A model generated the notes under the pieces. That model saw only the letters and a program-made list of their open reading frames with translations, had not been told where the DNA came from and did not search any database. Both the position numbers and the translations under genes were made by a program. A stretch of DNA of 47,049 nt from Candidatus Omnitrophota bacterium (lineage in GTDB: Bacteria > Omnitrophota > Gorgyraeia > Gygaellales > Profunditerraquicolaceae). Within the stretch, counting starts at the first letter, position 1. Each line of letters starts with the position of its first letter. Location: positions 1 to 47,049 of the forward strand of contig JAKLQX010000045.1 of NCBI GenBank assembly GCA_022013085.1, in the 5' to 3' direction. Below, piece by piece: positions 1-8,710 of the stretch.

Positions 1-165
1 CTTTCCTCGATTAACATTAATAAACATCTTATCTAGTTGCTTCTCTGCTTCCACCACCTTTTGAGCGCGCAGATTGCCTGCCCGCTGTAAAAATACAGGA
101 ATAAGCTGGCTGCCGATTAAAATTATTGCGGCGGCAATTAATCCTAAAATAACCAACAATTGCAT
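1..165 (-). CDS. N-terminus of a membrane protein, possibly TadB-like (truncated by window edge)
   Basis: Minus-strand ATG at 165 gives MQLLVILGLIAAAIILIGSQLIPVFLQRAGNLRAQKVVEAEKQLDKMFINVNRGK..., an N-terminal TM helix then a charged segment; directly downstream of pilin genes. Not in the ORF track. Confidence 0.45.
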   Translation of the reverse strand, partial: MQLLVILGLIAAAIILIGSQLIPVFLQRAGNLRAQKVVEAEKQLDKMFINVNRGK

Positions 166-197
166 TAATTAATCTCCGGACACATCATTGCGATTGT

Positions 198-359
198 TTA
201 ACGTTTGTATTGCCTGCTAAAACCAAGGCTATCTCCGACTTCTCGCCATTTCCCACTTAAAGAGCGTTGAAAATAAAGCGACATCCCGATTAACGCGACA
301 ACCAATATCGCTATCAGAAGCGCGTACTCTAAAGATAAAAAACCATTCCTATCCCTCAT
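198..359 (-). CDS. Small pilin-like protein, 53 aa
   Basis: Manual translation: MRDRNGFLSLEYALLIAILVVALIGMSLYFQRSLSGKWREVGDSLGFSRQYKR*; class III-like xSLEY motif plus hydrophobic helix. Missing from the ORF track because it is short. Confidence 0.75.
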   Translation of the reverse strand: MRDRNGFLSLEYALLIAILVVALIGMSLYFQRSLSGKWREVGDSLGFSRQYKR

Positions 360-360
360 A

Positions 361-822
361 TTATTTCCATTGCAGGGAAGTTAATTTCTTTTTTCCTGCT
401 CCGGTAAAGGTAAGCAACAGGGTTTTATTGCGGCCGCGATAATCCGTAGCTACTATTGTTTGAGCGTTTTCTTTGCTGTAAATACGCCAATTAACAAATG
501 ACTTAAGATCTCCTCCTGAACGCCTAAAACCAATGGAGAAATTCTGGATAAAAGCCCTTTTATAGCCGGATCTTTCTGTTTCTTTGGTAAATTTACTATA
601 GGTTGCTCCGGCATTTACACCCACACCCTGCAAAGATTCCCAATCAATATGTTTTTCTATCCCCAATCGGCCATTTACCAATCCACTAAAAACAGAGCGG
701 GAAAAATCCACATCCCGGGTTTTTAGCTGAAAAATAAATAAAAGGGATACTATTACCACTGCCGCTAAAACAGTATACTCCAAAATAGGCGCGTCTTTTT
801 TTTCTTTAATTTGTCCGCTCAT
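361..822 (-). CDS. Pilin/pseudopilin-like protein (TadE/Flp-type N-terminus)
   Basis: N-terminal DAPILEYTVLAAVVIVSLLFIFQL; overlaps the upstream ORF stop by 4 nt (translational coupling). Confidence 0.7.
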   Translation of the reverse strand: MSGQIKEKKDAPILEYTVLAAVVIVSLLFIFQLKTRDVDFSRSVFSGLVNGRLGIEKHIDWESLQGVGVNAGATYSKFTKETERSGYKRAFIQNFSIGFRRSGGDLKSFVNWRIYSKENAQTIVATDYRGRNKTLLLTFTGAGKKKLTSLQWK

Positions 823-2813
823 GGAGTCAATCCTACTCTATCCCAGCTATAAGAAGATTTACCTTTCTTTTTTATTGTACCACTAAAAAATGGATTCCAC
901 AACCCTAAGCTTACTCTTCCGGATTTTACATCTTTATTTGTCGGGTCCTGACGAGTTATTTCTACCCAGGAATTTGCGCCATTATCACTATAATCTACCA
1001 ACCGAACACAAATTGTCTTAGACCACCCGCCTCCACTCTTCGTAGTAACAGTCCGGGCTAACTGGTAATTACCAACCTGAGCTTTTATGCTATGTTCGCC
1101 CCGGCTATCAGTCCAGCTGTAAGTTGCCGGATTCAAACCACCGTAACCAGTTTGGAGTGCCGCGTAAGTATTTTCCATATTTGTAACGTAGCTTAGAATA
1201 TCACTTTGAAAACCGCTGATTTTATTAATCAAGGTATCCACATCATTTAAAGCAGGAGTAATTTCATCGTTTATATTATAATCCAAACTTCCTCCATTAA
1301 TAGTAGTGTCAAGCTTACAAGGTATGGGGCTCGCTTCCGGCCCATCGCTAATAATACAATCATTGGGGCAAAAAGGGCCATAGCAGGATTGACATTCCTC
1401 CTGCTCCCCACCCCACCAATTCCAACCCCCCAACTTGCATGAAGAAAGCTGATTCCTCTTGTTTTTAATTTGTGTCTTCCATGTTTCAAGACTATTTTTT
1501 GCTTCTCCTAAAAGATGATAATAATCAGTAATTGTTTTACCTTCAATAATTTGACCTGCATCTTCATTATAAAAATTCTTAATGTAAGTTTGCCAGTTAG
1601 AAGTTAATTGGCTGATATCTGTTGCTGCGATTCCTGCGGCTAAAGCTGTAAAAGCTGTAAACCCGTCTACCATAGAATTAAAAGAAATTTCATTTTCAGG
1701 ATCCCAAAAATCCGGATTTAACGCTTGCGCTACTGTGGCAATATTGCCGCTTTGAGAAAGCCGGCCGCTAATTGTGATGGGCGTATCCTCAGGGCCCACA
1801 CCGGGCTCCTCAGTCACTTTAAGCTCTTCAGCAATATAGTTGCTGAAAGTTGGCAACGCGCTTTTAAAGAAAGAGTTGGTAATACTTTGAAGCACAGGAA
1901 TAATCCCTTTTAAATAACTCATCCGGCCAGCCCAGTAGTAGAGAAAATGAGATACCTTATCGGCAATGTCGCCATTACCGTTTAAATCATCTACATCTGT
2001 ATCTTTATTGGGATCATCCACGGTCTGGGAAAAAACCTGTAAAAATACGCTCTCCCGGTAACGGTCATAATCCAGTAAGCCGTTTAACATCCGAGCGGCA
2101 GTTGCAAAAGCTGCTGCCTGATTCCGGTCACCAACAGAGGCATTATAGACAGTCGAGCCAGCAGCGAGAGCGCCTCCGGCTACGGCGCCAATAGTCGTTG
2201 CTAAAGTTACAGCAGCTGCGGCCTCCTCGGTTAGCATAGCTATTCCAGCTGCATTAGTAGTAATCCCACCTCCTGCCATTCCTTCAAAAGAAGCCAGCCC
2301 TGGGCCTAATTCCGCGACAGCAGTAGCGCCTCCTCCAATTGCCGCTCCTATCATAGCGCCTTGAATTGCACCCTGTAATACTGATGTTCCGGCAATAGCT
2401 GCGGCAGCAACGCCGGCAGCAGCGCCGGCAGCTGTAGCAGCTGCTATTACAACTGGAGTACCATAACCCCATGTAGCCACAGTTACAATAATAACAACAA
2501 TTATAATAAAAATCCAAGCAAGCCATCCCCAACTCTTTGAACAACACTCATAAGGATTACCGCAAGATTTTTGCAAGCTTCCTGCTATTTGATTTGCTCT
2601 GGCAGCTAGCTGAGAAGCTAAAGTAAGCGCGGCGGAATCCGCGGAATTAGAAAGATTAGTAGTTGAAATAGAAAGCTGGCCTAAATTTACCGTGGTCAAA
2701 ATAAGAATCAACACTACCACTATAACTAAAATAAGAATAGTGGCAATTTGGCCACTAGGCTTGTCATTTTGTAAATTATTCAGGGAGAATTTTTTATAGA
2801 AACCACTAATCAT
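819..2813 (-). CDS. TadG-like minor pilin / putative pilus-associated protein, 664 aa
   Basis: SGQIATILILVIVVVLILILTTVNLGQLSISTTNLSNSADSAALTLASQLA resembles TadG/TadE N-terminal regions; long Ala/Gly-rich hydrophobic segment; Cys-rich segment. Confidence 0.6.
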   Translation of the reverse strand: MISGFYKKFSLNNLQNDKPSGQIATILILVIVVVLILILTTVNLGQLSISTTNLSNSADSAALTLASQLAARANQIAGSLQKSCGNPYECCSKSWGWLAWIFIIIVVIIVTVATWGYGTPVVIAAATAAGAAAGVAAAAIAGTSVLQGAIQGAMIGAAIGGGATAVAELGPGLASFEGMAGGGITTNAAGIAMLTEEAAAAVTLATTIGAVAGGALAAGSTVYNASVGDRNQAAAFATAARMLNGLLDYDRYRESVFLQVFSQTVDDPNKDTDVDDLNGNGDIADKVSHFLYYWAGRMSYLKGIIPVLQSITNSFFKSALPTFSNYIAEELKVTEEPGVGPEDTPITISGRLSQSGNIATVAQALNPDFWDPENEISFNSMVDGFTAFTALAAGIAATDISQLTSNWQTYIKNFYNEDAGQIIEGKTITDYYHLLGEAKNSLETWKTQIKNKRNQLSSCKLGGWNWWGGEQEECQSCYGPFCPNDCIISDGPEASPIPCKLDTTINGGSLDYNINDEITPALNDVDTLINKISGFQSDILSYVTNMENTYAALQTGYGGLNPATYSWTDSRGEHSIKAQVGNYQLARTVTTKSGGGWSKTICVRLVDYSDNGANSWVEITRQDPTNKDVKSGRVSLGLWNPFFSGTIKKKGKSSYSWDRVGLTP

Positions 2814-2872
2814 TAATTATCCTTTATTTTATGATTGCTTCGTCGCGTTATGCGCTCCTCGCAATGGCGCGT

Positions 2873-3109
2873 TTATTGCCCAAAAATATTTAATTTTGGA
2901 TAATTGGTTTCATCCACCTTAACTTCACTAACGCTATTGCCGGCAACCACCCTTTGAGACTCGTAATCCTTCTGCCTTTGCACTAAACGCTTGTTCACCC
3001 AGAAAAATACCTGTAAAGAACCAAATAGTAAAATAAAAATCACAACTAAACTAGCAGCTAACTCTAAAGAAGATTGAGCTCCTTTACCAATTTGTCGTGC
3101 GCGACCCAC
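2873..3109 (-). CDS. TadE-like pseudopilin, 78 aa (GTG start)
   Basis: Track ORF is 2873-3214 but overlaps the upstream gene; GTG at 3109 gives VGRARQIGKGAQSSLELAASLVVIFILLFGSLQVFFWVNKR. Confidence 0.65.
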   Translation of the reverse strand: MGRARQIGKGAQSSLELAASLVVIFILLFGSLQVFFWVNKRLVQRQKDYESQRVVAGNSVSEVKVDETNYPKLNIFGQ

Positions 3110-4130
3110 TCGATTTTTGAGAAACTTCACTGGTAACCTCTTCAATATTAGGAACGCCGCTGGTTGAACCGGTATTAGTGATAATTTTTCGCTTAGTCTG
3201 AGTCTTCCAGTCAATGCTATCCATAGTGGTAATGCCTGAGGTATCTTCAGTTTTTCTTAAAGTGTTATTGGTTAATGTATTTTGTTTATAATCCTGCTGT
3301 AAACCAATAGCTTTTATTCCTCCATTACCAAAAAGTTGTTCTAACTTTACAAAATTGTATATATGCGTTGCTCCCAGATTACACGCATTCAATCCGCACT
3401 CCGCGGTTTCACAATACCAAGGCACATTCATCGACTGATTACAGATACTATCACAGTTCGTTGTTGTAGCATCACTGTAATGGCTGCGATTGCATTCTTT
3501 CAAGCAAGCCGCTGAATCCACAGTCATCCGGCACTGCTTTACCGCAGTTCCATAATCTATAATTTGTCCGGCACAGGGATCAATTATCCTGATGTTTTTA
3601 GTAGGCTGCAAACACTCTGTACCCGGCTCCCCGGTATTAGGGTCAATTATATCCCCGAACTCTAAACACTCACCCTCGCCTCGATCTTCAACGCTTCCAG
3701 AACCGTATACTTCTTTATATCTACCTAAACCAGGTTCCGGAACATTAGTTTCATCCCTAAACCCGGCAGTTGTGTAAGTACGTTCTTCTCCATTAATGTT
3801 TATCACTACAGTAGGCGCAATAGTATACCTTTCCGGAGGGTCGCCTAAGTAATCACGGGAAATACCTCCGGCTGAACCTGTAAAAGGAGTAACTGAGCCT
3901 ACTCCAAAAGTATCGGAAGGATTGGGTACATGTTCATCTGAAACTACAACATCAGAAGCAGAAACACCCGGCTGAACCACAACCCGGGATAAGGCTTTTC
4001 TAAAAGCCTGTTGCATAGTCTTCTGCTGATAATTATACCTTAAGCCATAACTAATAAGCACACCTAAAAGCATAATGATTATCGCGCCAAAAATCGCGAC
4101 CTCTAATAAGGCTTGCCCCGTTCTTTGCAT
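3084..4130 (-). CDS. Large TadE-like pseudopilin with Cys-rich C-terminal domain, 348 aa
   Basis: MQRTGQALLEVAIFGAIIIMLLGVLISYGLRY N-terminus; multiple Cys (CLKECNRS...CDSICNQS...CETAECGLNAC). Confidence 0.7.
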   Translation of the reverse strand: MQRTGQALLEVAIFGAIIIMLLGVLISYGLRYNYQQKTMQQAFRKALSRVVVQPGVSASDVVVSDEHVPNPSDTFGVGSVTPFTGSAGGISRDYLGDPPERYTIAPTVVININGEERTYTTAGFRDETNVPEPGLGRYKEVYGSGSVEDRGEGECLEFGDIIDPNTGEPGTECLQPTKNIRIIDPCAGQIIDYGTAVKQCRMTVDSAACLKECNRSHYSDATTTNCDSICNQSMNVPWYCETAECGLNACNLGATHIYNFVKLEQLFGNGGIKAIGLQQDYKQNTLTNNTLRKTEDTSGITTMDSIDWKTQTKRKIITNTGSTSGVPNIEEVTSEVSQKSSGSRTTNW

Positions 4131-4444
4131 TATTGCTCCGGTAAAATATTTTCGGTTCCGCGCCGGTTCTCTTCTTGAGAATTAATATTAGTGGTAGTTG
4201 TGGTCTTATATTTTGTCGGATCCGTATCATTAGTTAAGGTGATTGTATCAATATTACTATTTTGAGTAATCGTAATATCTGAAACCGTCCTTCCTGGCAC
4301 ATACTGCTGAACGCTTAATTCGTCCACGCTTGAACGCATTCTTCCCTGAAGCCCCCGCCTGATATAAACCTGCATTGCCAGCAACGCAGCCACAATTGCA
4401 AATATTACTATGGAAAATTCTAAAGTGCTTTGGGCTCTTTTCAT
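4130..4444 (-). CDS. Class III-type pilin-like protein, 104 aa
   Basis: MKRAQSTLEFSIVIFAIVAALLAMQVYIRRGLQGRMRSS; start placed at 4444 rather than the track's 4639. Confidence 0.75.
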   Translation of the reverse strand: MKRAQSTLEFSIVIFAIVAALLAMQVYIRRGLQGRMRSSVDELSVQQYVPGRTVSDITITQNSNIDTITLTNDTDPTKYKTTTTTNINSQEENRRGTENILPEQ

Positions 4445-4445
4445 T

Positions 4446-4763
4446 CTATTTCTCTTGCGTTGATACTGAAATTGCTGTTCCGCTTGCGCTGTTAACCATA
4501 TCAATATCGCTAATGCGGCTTTCGTTTTGAAGTACTCTACTCCTCTGGGTACTCTGCGACTGCCTATTAATTGATGAGGATACCCTAATTCCTTTAAGTG
4601 GGTCGATTTCTTCAGCGTCACTTTGATTGCCTGCTTCATCAGCTGCCACTTTGATTACCGACTGTATCCCCCGACGAAAATATAAGGACATAGCTGACAA
4701 GGCAATAATTACCAAACCAAACACTACCGCATATTCTAATATACCTTGTCCTTTATTCTTCAT
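4446..4763 (-). CDS. Class III-type pilin-like protein, 105 aa
   Basis: MKNKGQGILEYAVVFGLVIIALSAMSLYFRRGIQSVIK. Confidence 0.75.
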   Translation of the reverse strand: MKNKGQGILEYAVVFGLVIIALSAMSLYFRRGIQSVIKVAADEAGNQSDAEEIDPLKGIRVSSSINRQSQSTQRSRVLQNESRISDIDMVNSASGTAISVSTQEK

Positions 4764-4774
4764 TTATCCACAAT

Positions 4775-4800
4775 GTAGCGGACGTTTAAACGTCCGCTAC
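4775..4800. repeat. 26-bp perfect palindrome GTAGCGGACGTTTAAACGTCCGCTAC (copy 1)
   Basis: Directly visible; also near 6267, 21708 and 45316. Confidence 0.9.
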
Positions 4801-4806
4801 GATTCA

Positions 4807-5154
4807 TTAATCCGCGCCCGATGCTGAGTTTGTTTTTTCCCAGCCAGTGCGGCTTACAGTCTGGTTAATTAAAGTCTCAGGAAAACCTACGCTAGATTTC
4901 CCTGTCTTTGTTTCAGAAGTATTTGATTCACGATAATACGGGTCATACTGATGCTTAATATTAGTCAACCCGGCAACGCCTTTATCCACGGCATTTTGCT
5001 CTATCTCCGTAATTAAATAATCCGCTCCTGCTTTATATTTAGCCTGAAGAGAACGCTGCATATAAAGGCGCATTGTCAGAATAGCTGCTACTACCACGGT
5101 TAAATAAATAGCAAGTTCAGTCAAGCCCTGTCCCCGGGATCTGATTCTCTGCAT
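4807..5154 (-). CDS. Class III-type pilin-like protein, 115 aa
   Basis: MQRIRSRGQGLTELAIYLTVVVAAILTMRLYMQRSLQAKYKAG; start at 5154, internal to the track ORF 4807-5364. Confidence 0.7.
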   Translation of the reverse strand: MQRIRSRGQGLTELAIYLTVVVAAILTMRLYMQRSLQAKYKAGADYLITEIEQNAVDKGVAGLTNIKHQYDPYYRESNTSETKTGKSSVGFPETLINQTVSRTGWEKTNSASGAD

Positions 5155-5185
5155 ATTTATAAATGCAAAATTAGCCTTAATAATA

Positions 5186-5503
5186 CTAATTCGGATCGTC
5201 ACCCCAGGTTTCAGTCTCTCCTCTTGTAATATTTTCCCCCATAGATACATTGCTAGTAGTGTTTCCGGTACCGGCAGTGCGCTCTTCTGTGGTTGTGGTA
5301 GTTCCGGTGCTTGATATATTCCAGGCAGAAGAATAATTACCTGAGCCGTCAAACTGTTTACCAATCTGATCCGTAGATTCCTTAAGCTTTCCTTGCACGC
5401 CTTTCTTCATATAGGCATTGATTGCCAATAAGGCTCCGATTACTGCCGCAATGACCAAAGCATATTCTAATGTACTTTGGGCTTTATTTCTATTAAGCAT
5501 CAT
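5186..5503 (-). CDS. Class III-type pilin-like protein, sequon-rich tail
   Basis: MMLNRNKAQSTLEYALVIAAVIGALLAINAYMKKGVQGKLKES; tail with NYS, NIS, NTT, NVS, NIT. Confidence 0.8.
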   Translation of the reverse strand: MMLNRNKAQSTLEYALVIAAVIGALLAINAYMKKGVQGKLKESTDQIGKQFDGSGNYSSAWNISSTGTTTTTEERTAGTGNTTSNVSMGENITRGETETWGDDPN

Positions 5504-5524
5504 TCACCCCCTGATTATTGAATT

Positions 5525-5899
5525 TTATTCCTCACTACCGGTGCCAGTAATTGTCTGTTCACCAGTACGTGTCACAGTCGCATTGACAAGTGTTCTATTT
5601 CCGCCTGCTTCAGTACTTATTCCCTGATCTGTGCCTTCACTGGAAGTGGTGGTAAAATTAGATGAACCCTGAACCATATAATACGGCTCATACTGCGTCT
5701 CATTCCCAAAGACAGTTACATTAGAACCCGATAATACTGCCTCGGTTATATTATCTGATCCGGACTTAAGCCGTGCCTGCATACCTCTGCGCAAATACAA
5801 TTGCATAGCGCTGAATACGCCGATAACCACAGCAATCAAAAGCGCGTATTCCATAGTATTCTGGGCTTTTCTGTTTTTAAGCAACCGTAACATTTTCAC
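5525..5899 (-). CDS. Class III-type pilin-like protein, sequon-rich tail
   Basis: NRKAQNTMEYALLIAVVIGVFSAMQLYLRRGMQARLKSG; tail with NIT, NVT, NET, NFT, NRT, NAT. Confidence 0.8.
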   Translation of the reverse strand: MKMLRLLKNRKAQNTMEYALLIAVVIGVFSAMQLYLRRGMQARLKSGSDNITEAVLSGSNVTVFGNETQYEPYYMVQGSSNFTTTSSEGTDQGISTEAGGNRTLVNATVTRTGEQTITGTGSEE

Positions 5900-5907
5900 C
5901 TCCTTAA

Positions 5908-6090
5908 TTATTCAGTAGAGTTACTAGTAAAATTAGAAGCTGCGTCGCCTATCTTCGTCGCTGAAGCATTAAAAACATTCTCTACTGCCGGCTTCATTTT
6001 AGAATAGGCAAAAATAACAATTGCTCCCACAATAGCGGCGAAAACGGCAATATACTCCAATGTACTTTGAGCCCTTCTTCCCTTTATCAT
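5908..6090 (-). CDS. Short class III-type pilin, 60 aa, sequon-rich tail
   Basis: MIKGRRAQSTLEYIAVFAAIVGAIVIFAYSKMKPAVENVFNASATKIGDAASNFTSNSTE; Flp-like length, candidate major pilin. Confidence 0.8.
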   Translation of the reverse strand: MIKGRRAQSTLEYIAVFAAIVGAIVIFAYSKMKPAVENVFNASATKIGDAASNFTSNSTE

Positions 6091-6102
6091 TACTTCACCT
6101 CC

Positions 6103-6255
6103 TTAATTGTTAGGTTGAGCATTGATCTGATCTTCAATTACTTTAAGATTTGCTTGAGCTGAGCGCTGAACATAGATACTCATTGCCGCCAAAGTCGCCA
6201 CTACTACGGAAATAATTAAGGCGTATTCCAGAATACTCTGAGCCCTATTCCTCAT
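6103..6255 (-). CDS. Short class III-type pilin, 50 aa
   Basis: Manual translation: MRNRAQSILEYALIISVVVATLAAMSIYVQRSAQANLKVIEDQINAQPNN*. Not in the ORF track. Confidence 0.75.
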   Translation of the reverse strand: MRNRAQSILEYALIISVVVATLAAMSIYVQRSAQANLKVIEDQINAQPNN

Positions 6256-6266
6256 TCGTCTATAAC

Positions 6267-6292
6267 GTAGTGGACGTTTAAACGTCCACTAC
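6267..6292. repeat. 26-bp perfect palindrome GTAGTGGACGTTTAAACGTCCACTAC (copy 2, paired arm change)
   Basis: Directly visible; extends to 28 bp with flanking c/g. Confidence 0.9.
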
Positions 6293-6321
6293 GACTCCTT
6301 TTAATCCACCCAATCATCTTT

Positions 6322-6531
6322 TTATTGCGTTATCCCCTTCGCTGCTTTTTGGAAAAATCCTTCTTTGCTACTTGTTCCCTGAATCGCTTCCTTTACTTTA
6401 GGCAAAAATGAACTAAAGGATAAAATTGTTAAACACGCTATAATGGCAAATAAAATAAAGTATTCTAATGAAGCCTGCCCCGTTAGAGAAGGCAAGGATT
6501 TATTTTCTCGGCTATCTGATCCCGTGGCCAT
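6322..6531 (-). CDS. Class III-type pilin-like protein, 69 aa
   Basis: MATGSDSRENKSLPSLTGQASLEYFILFAIIACLTILSFSSFLPKVKEA; GQASLEY motif; start at 6531 rather than the track's 6621. Confidence 0.7.
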   Translation of the reverse strand: MATGSDSRENKSLPSLTGQASLEYFILFAIIACLTILSFSSFLPKVKEAIQGTSSKEGFFQKAAKGITQ

Positions 6532-6652
6532 AATATCCCAACACCTCCATACCAGGCTCATCCTAATTGCCGTAATCATATTGTTACATTTAAATATAAC
6601 ACCTGAAAAAGCAAACGTCAATACTATTAAAACATAGAGCAGAAAACGCTTT

Positions 6653-8590
6653 CTAATCAGTCTTTAGGTATAATTTTAAACCACTGGATAAAACAACCTC
6701 TTTCTCGTTTATCCTATGGCAGGAATAACTTAAATCTTTGTCAAAAGCATATGCCGGAGGCAAGACAAATTTTACTAAACAGCCTTTCCCTTTTCTGGTT
6801 GACTCCACAATCAAATTATAGAACCTTTCTTTTGTGGCTGTAAATTCCTTATCTTCATATCCTAGCGGTAGCAGGCGCCAACGCACATAGATATCTAAAG
6901 CCTTTAGGTAGCTAGCAAGTAATTCCTTAACAGTTGTAGCCTGAGCTAACCCTAAATTCATATTCTCCGCGCTAAAATAACGCTGAGAGTTAGCGGTATA
7001 AGCAGAAAGTTCTATTTTACGGCTATAATCCTGAAAAGTCTCCTCCAGGTTAGGCCAATGATTAAAATATATTGAAGCCAGCTCTTCGGCCAATTTAGCT
7101 CCAGGGGGGAAATTACTTAAGATCGCCAGGCGAATTTTTTCATTAAGGTTTGTTTTTAAAACGCACCCGTTAAAAACCATCTGTTTACCTTTAACTGGCT
7201 GCTGCAATTCTATTTCTATATCGGCAATGTAAAAGTTCTTATTTTGCTCCTCCAGGTAAAAATTCCTGAACTCGCCTATTTTCTTAATTCTGCGGTATTC
7301 GGTAAATTGCCATGGCCAGATGCCAAAAATAAAGAAACGTTTTTCAGCCCGGGTTATAGGTAAAACCTCCAGCTCTTCAAATTTGTTTCCGGAGATTACC
7401 AAATTAGTAATCGCTTTTCCTTTAGCATCAAGTGCTTCAAGAAAAGTAAAGAATTCCGGCGAAAGCATATCATACCCGGGAGCGTTAAAAAGGACAACCG
7501 GATAATCTTCGTTGAAATATTGATTTATATATCTTTTTAAATTGCGAATAGGAGAGGCAAAACCTTGCGGGATGTGCGGAGAAGACCACACTGAATACAT
7601 TTGAGCATCCAAATACAGATTAGCCCCGTCGGAAAGGACAACCTTAACGCATCTGGCCTCCTGCAGACTTGAGGTTATGATACGGGAAATATCCAGATTC
7701 ATTACCTTGATATTTTCAATTTTCTCTAAATAACCGAGTAATTTATCTATAAATGGTTTTTCTGCTTTTTCCTGAAACAAGGGCAGATAAATAAGGTTTT
7801 CCACCAACTCTTCAAGATTACCTTGTATATCAGGAAACCGGCTTTTAATTGCTGCAGCGATGAGCTTACTTGCGCCGATAACATAATCTGCCGCCTTAAG
7901 CAATACGATACCGCTATTTTCCATCTGATAAGTTTTATCAATGCTAAGCGCTGGTGATAATTTTGGCTCTTCTTTCTTCTTTTTCTCTTCCTCAGCTAGC
8001 CTTGCCCATTTCTCTTCTTCGGCTTTTTTGGCTACTTCCTCTTCAGCCTTACGTTTCTCCTCCTCTTCCGCCTGGCGAGATTGCTTTTCAGCTTCTTCTG
8101 ATTTTCGATACGCTTGTTCTTCAATTTTTTTAGCTTCTTCAACTTTTATCTTGATATCCTCATCTTTAAGCCTTTGTTTTTCAAGATTTAGTTTTTCCTC
8201 TACCCGAATACGTTCCTCTTCCTGCAATTTCATAGCCCACTCTTCTGCATCCTTAATACGCTTTTCTTCTAAGTTTAGTTCTTTTTTAGCTGTTTCATTC
8301 TCCTGAATAAGTTTACTTGGCTGCTCAACCAATGTAATGGCTTTAACGCCTTCAATGACCGGTAAAGGCGGCATATTAAACTTCTTTTTCTTTTGTTTGG
8401 GCCTTCTACCAATAGGCATACTTAAATTTTTTTCTTTAAAAATAGCATTGATACTGGATTTCGAAACTTTGATATGAAACTGCTCAATAATTAGCGGGGT
8501 TAAATGACGGCAACTTAACGCGGGGTTATTCTGTTTCTTCTCAATAATAAAGCTTAAGACTTCAGGCTTAAGCTTGTAGACTACTCCCAT
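6653..8590 (-). CDS. HTH + Lys/Glu-rich coiled coil + transposase-like C-terminal region, 645 aa
   Basis: N-terminal HTH-like segment (SCRHLTPLIIEQFHIKVSKSSINAIFKEKNLSMPIGRRPK), about 120 aa of EEK/EEA repeats, C-terminal ASIYFNHWPNLEETFQDYSRKIEL reminiscent of DDE transposase C-termini. Confidence 0.55.
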   Translation of the reverse strand: MGVVYKLKPEVLSFIIEKKQNNPALSCRHLTPLIIEQFHIKVSKSSINAIFKEKNLSMPIGRRPKQKKKKFNMPPLPVIEGVKAITLVEQPSKLIQENETAKKELNLEEKRIKDAEEWAMKLQEEERIRVEEKLNLEKQRLKDEDIKIKVEEAKKIEEQAYRKSEEAEKQSRQAEEEEKRKAEEEVAKKAEEEKWARLAEEEKKKKEEPKLSPALSIDKTYQMENSGIVLLKAADYVIGASKLIAAAIKSRFPDIQGNLEELVENLIYLPLFQEKAEKPFIDKLLGYLEKIENIKVMNLDISRIITSSLQEARCVKVVLSDGANLYLDAQMYSVWSSPHIPQGFASPIRNLKRYINQYFNEDYPVVLFNAPGYDMLSPEFFTFLEALDAKGKAITNLVISGNKFEELEVLPITRAEKRFFIFGIWPWQFTEYRRIKKIGEFRNFYLEEQNKNFYIADIEIELQQPVKGKQMVFNGCVLKTNLNEKIRLAILSNFPPGAKLAEELASIYFNHWPNLEETFQDYSRKIELSAYTANSQRYFSAENMNLGLAQATTVKELLASYLKALDIYVRWRLLPLGYEDKEFTATKERFYNLIVESTRKGKGCLVKFVLPPAYAFDKDLSYSCHRINEKEVVLSSGLKLYLKTD

Positions 8591-8710
8591 AAATCCTCCA
8601 GATTGGACATTTCCCTATATGAATAATATAGTTTATGAACAAGCTTATGTCAAGTTAAATGGGAGTTAAATGTGGGAGTTAAATGGGGATGTTTCTACTT
8701 TTCGAAAAAC

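Noticed and set aside
2284-2547. Cys/Tyr/Arg-rich 87-aa ORF (looks like a cysteine-rich peptide)
   Set aside because: Alternate-frame translation of the Ala/Gly (GCN) stretch of the TadG-like gene.
4775-6292. CRISPR array suggested by repeated GTTTAAAC palindromes
   Set aside because: Copies are far apart (about 1.5 kb and dispersed over the window), with genes between them and no regular spacers.
7941-8306. 121-aa Ser/Phe-rich plus-strand ORF
   Set aside because: Antisense of the Glu/Lys-rich coiled coil (CTC/TTC codons), so a composition artefact.
7941-8306. Possible DNA tandem repeat in the 645-aa gene
   Set aside because: EEK/EEA periodicity is at the protein level with degenerate codons; no exact DNA repeat unit.
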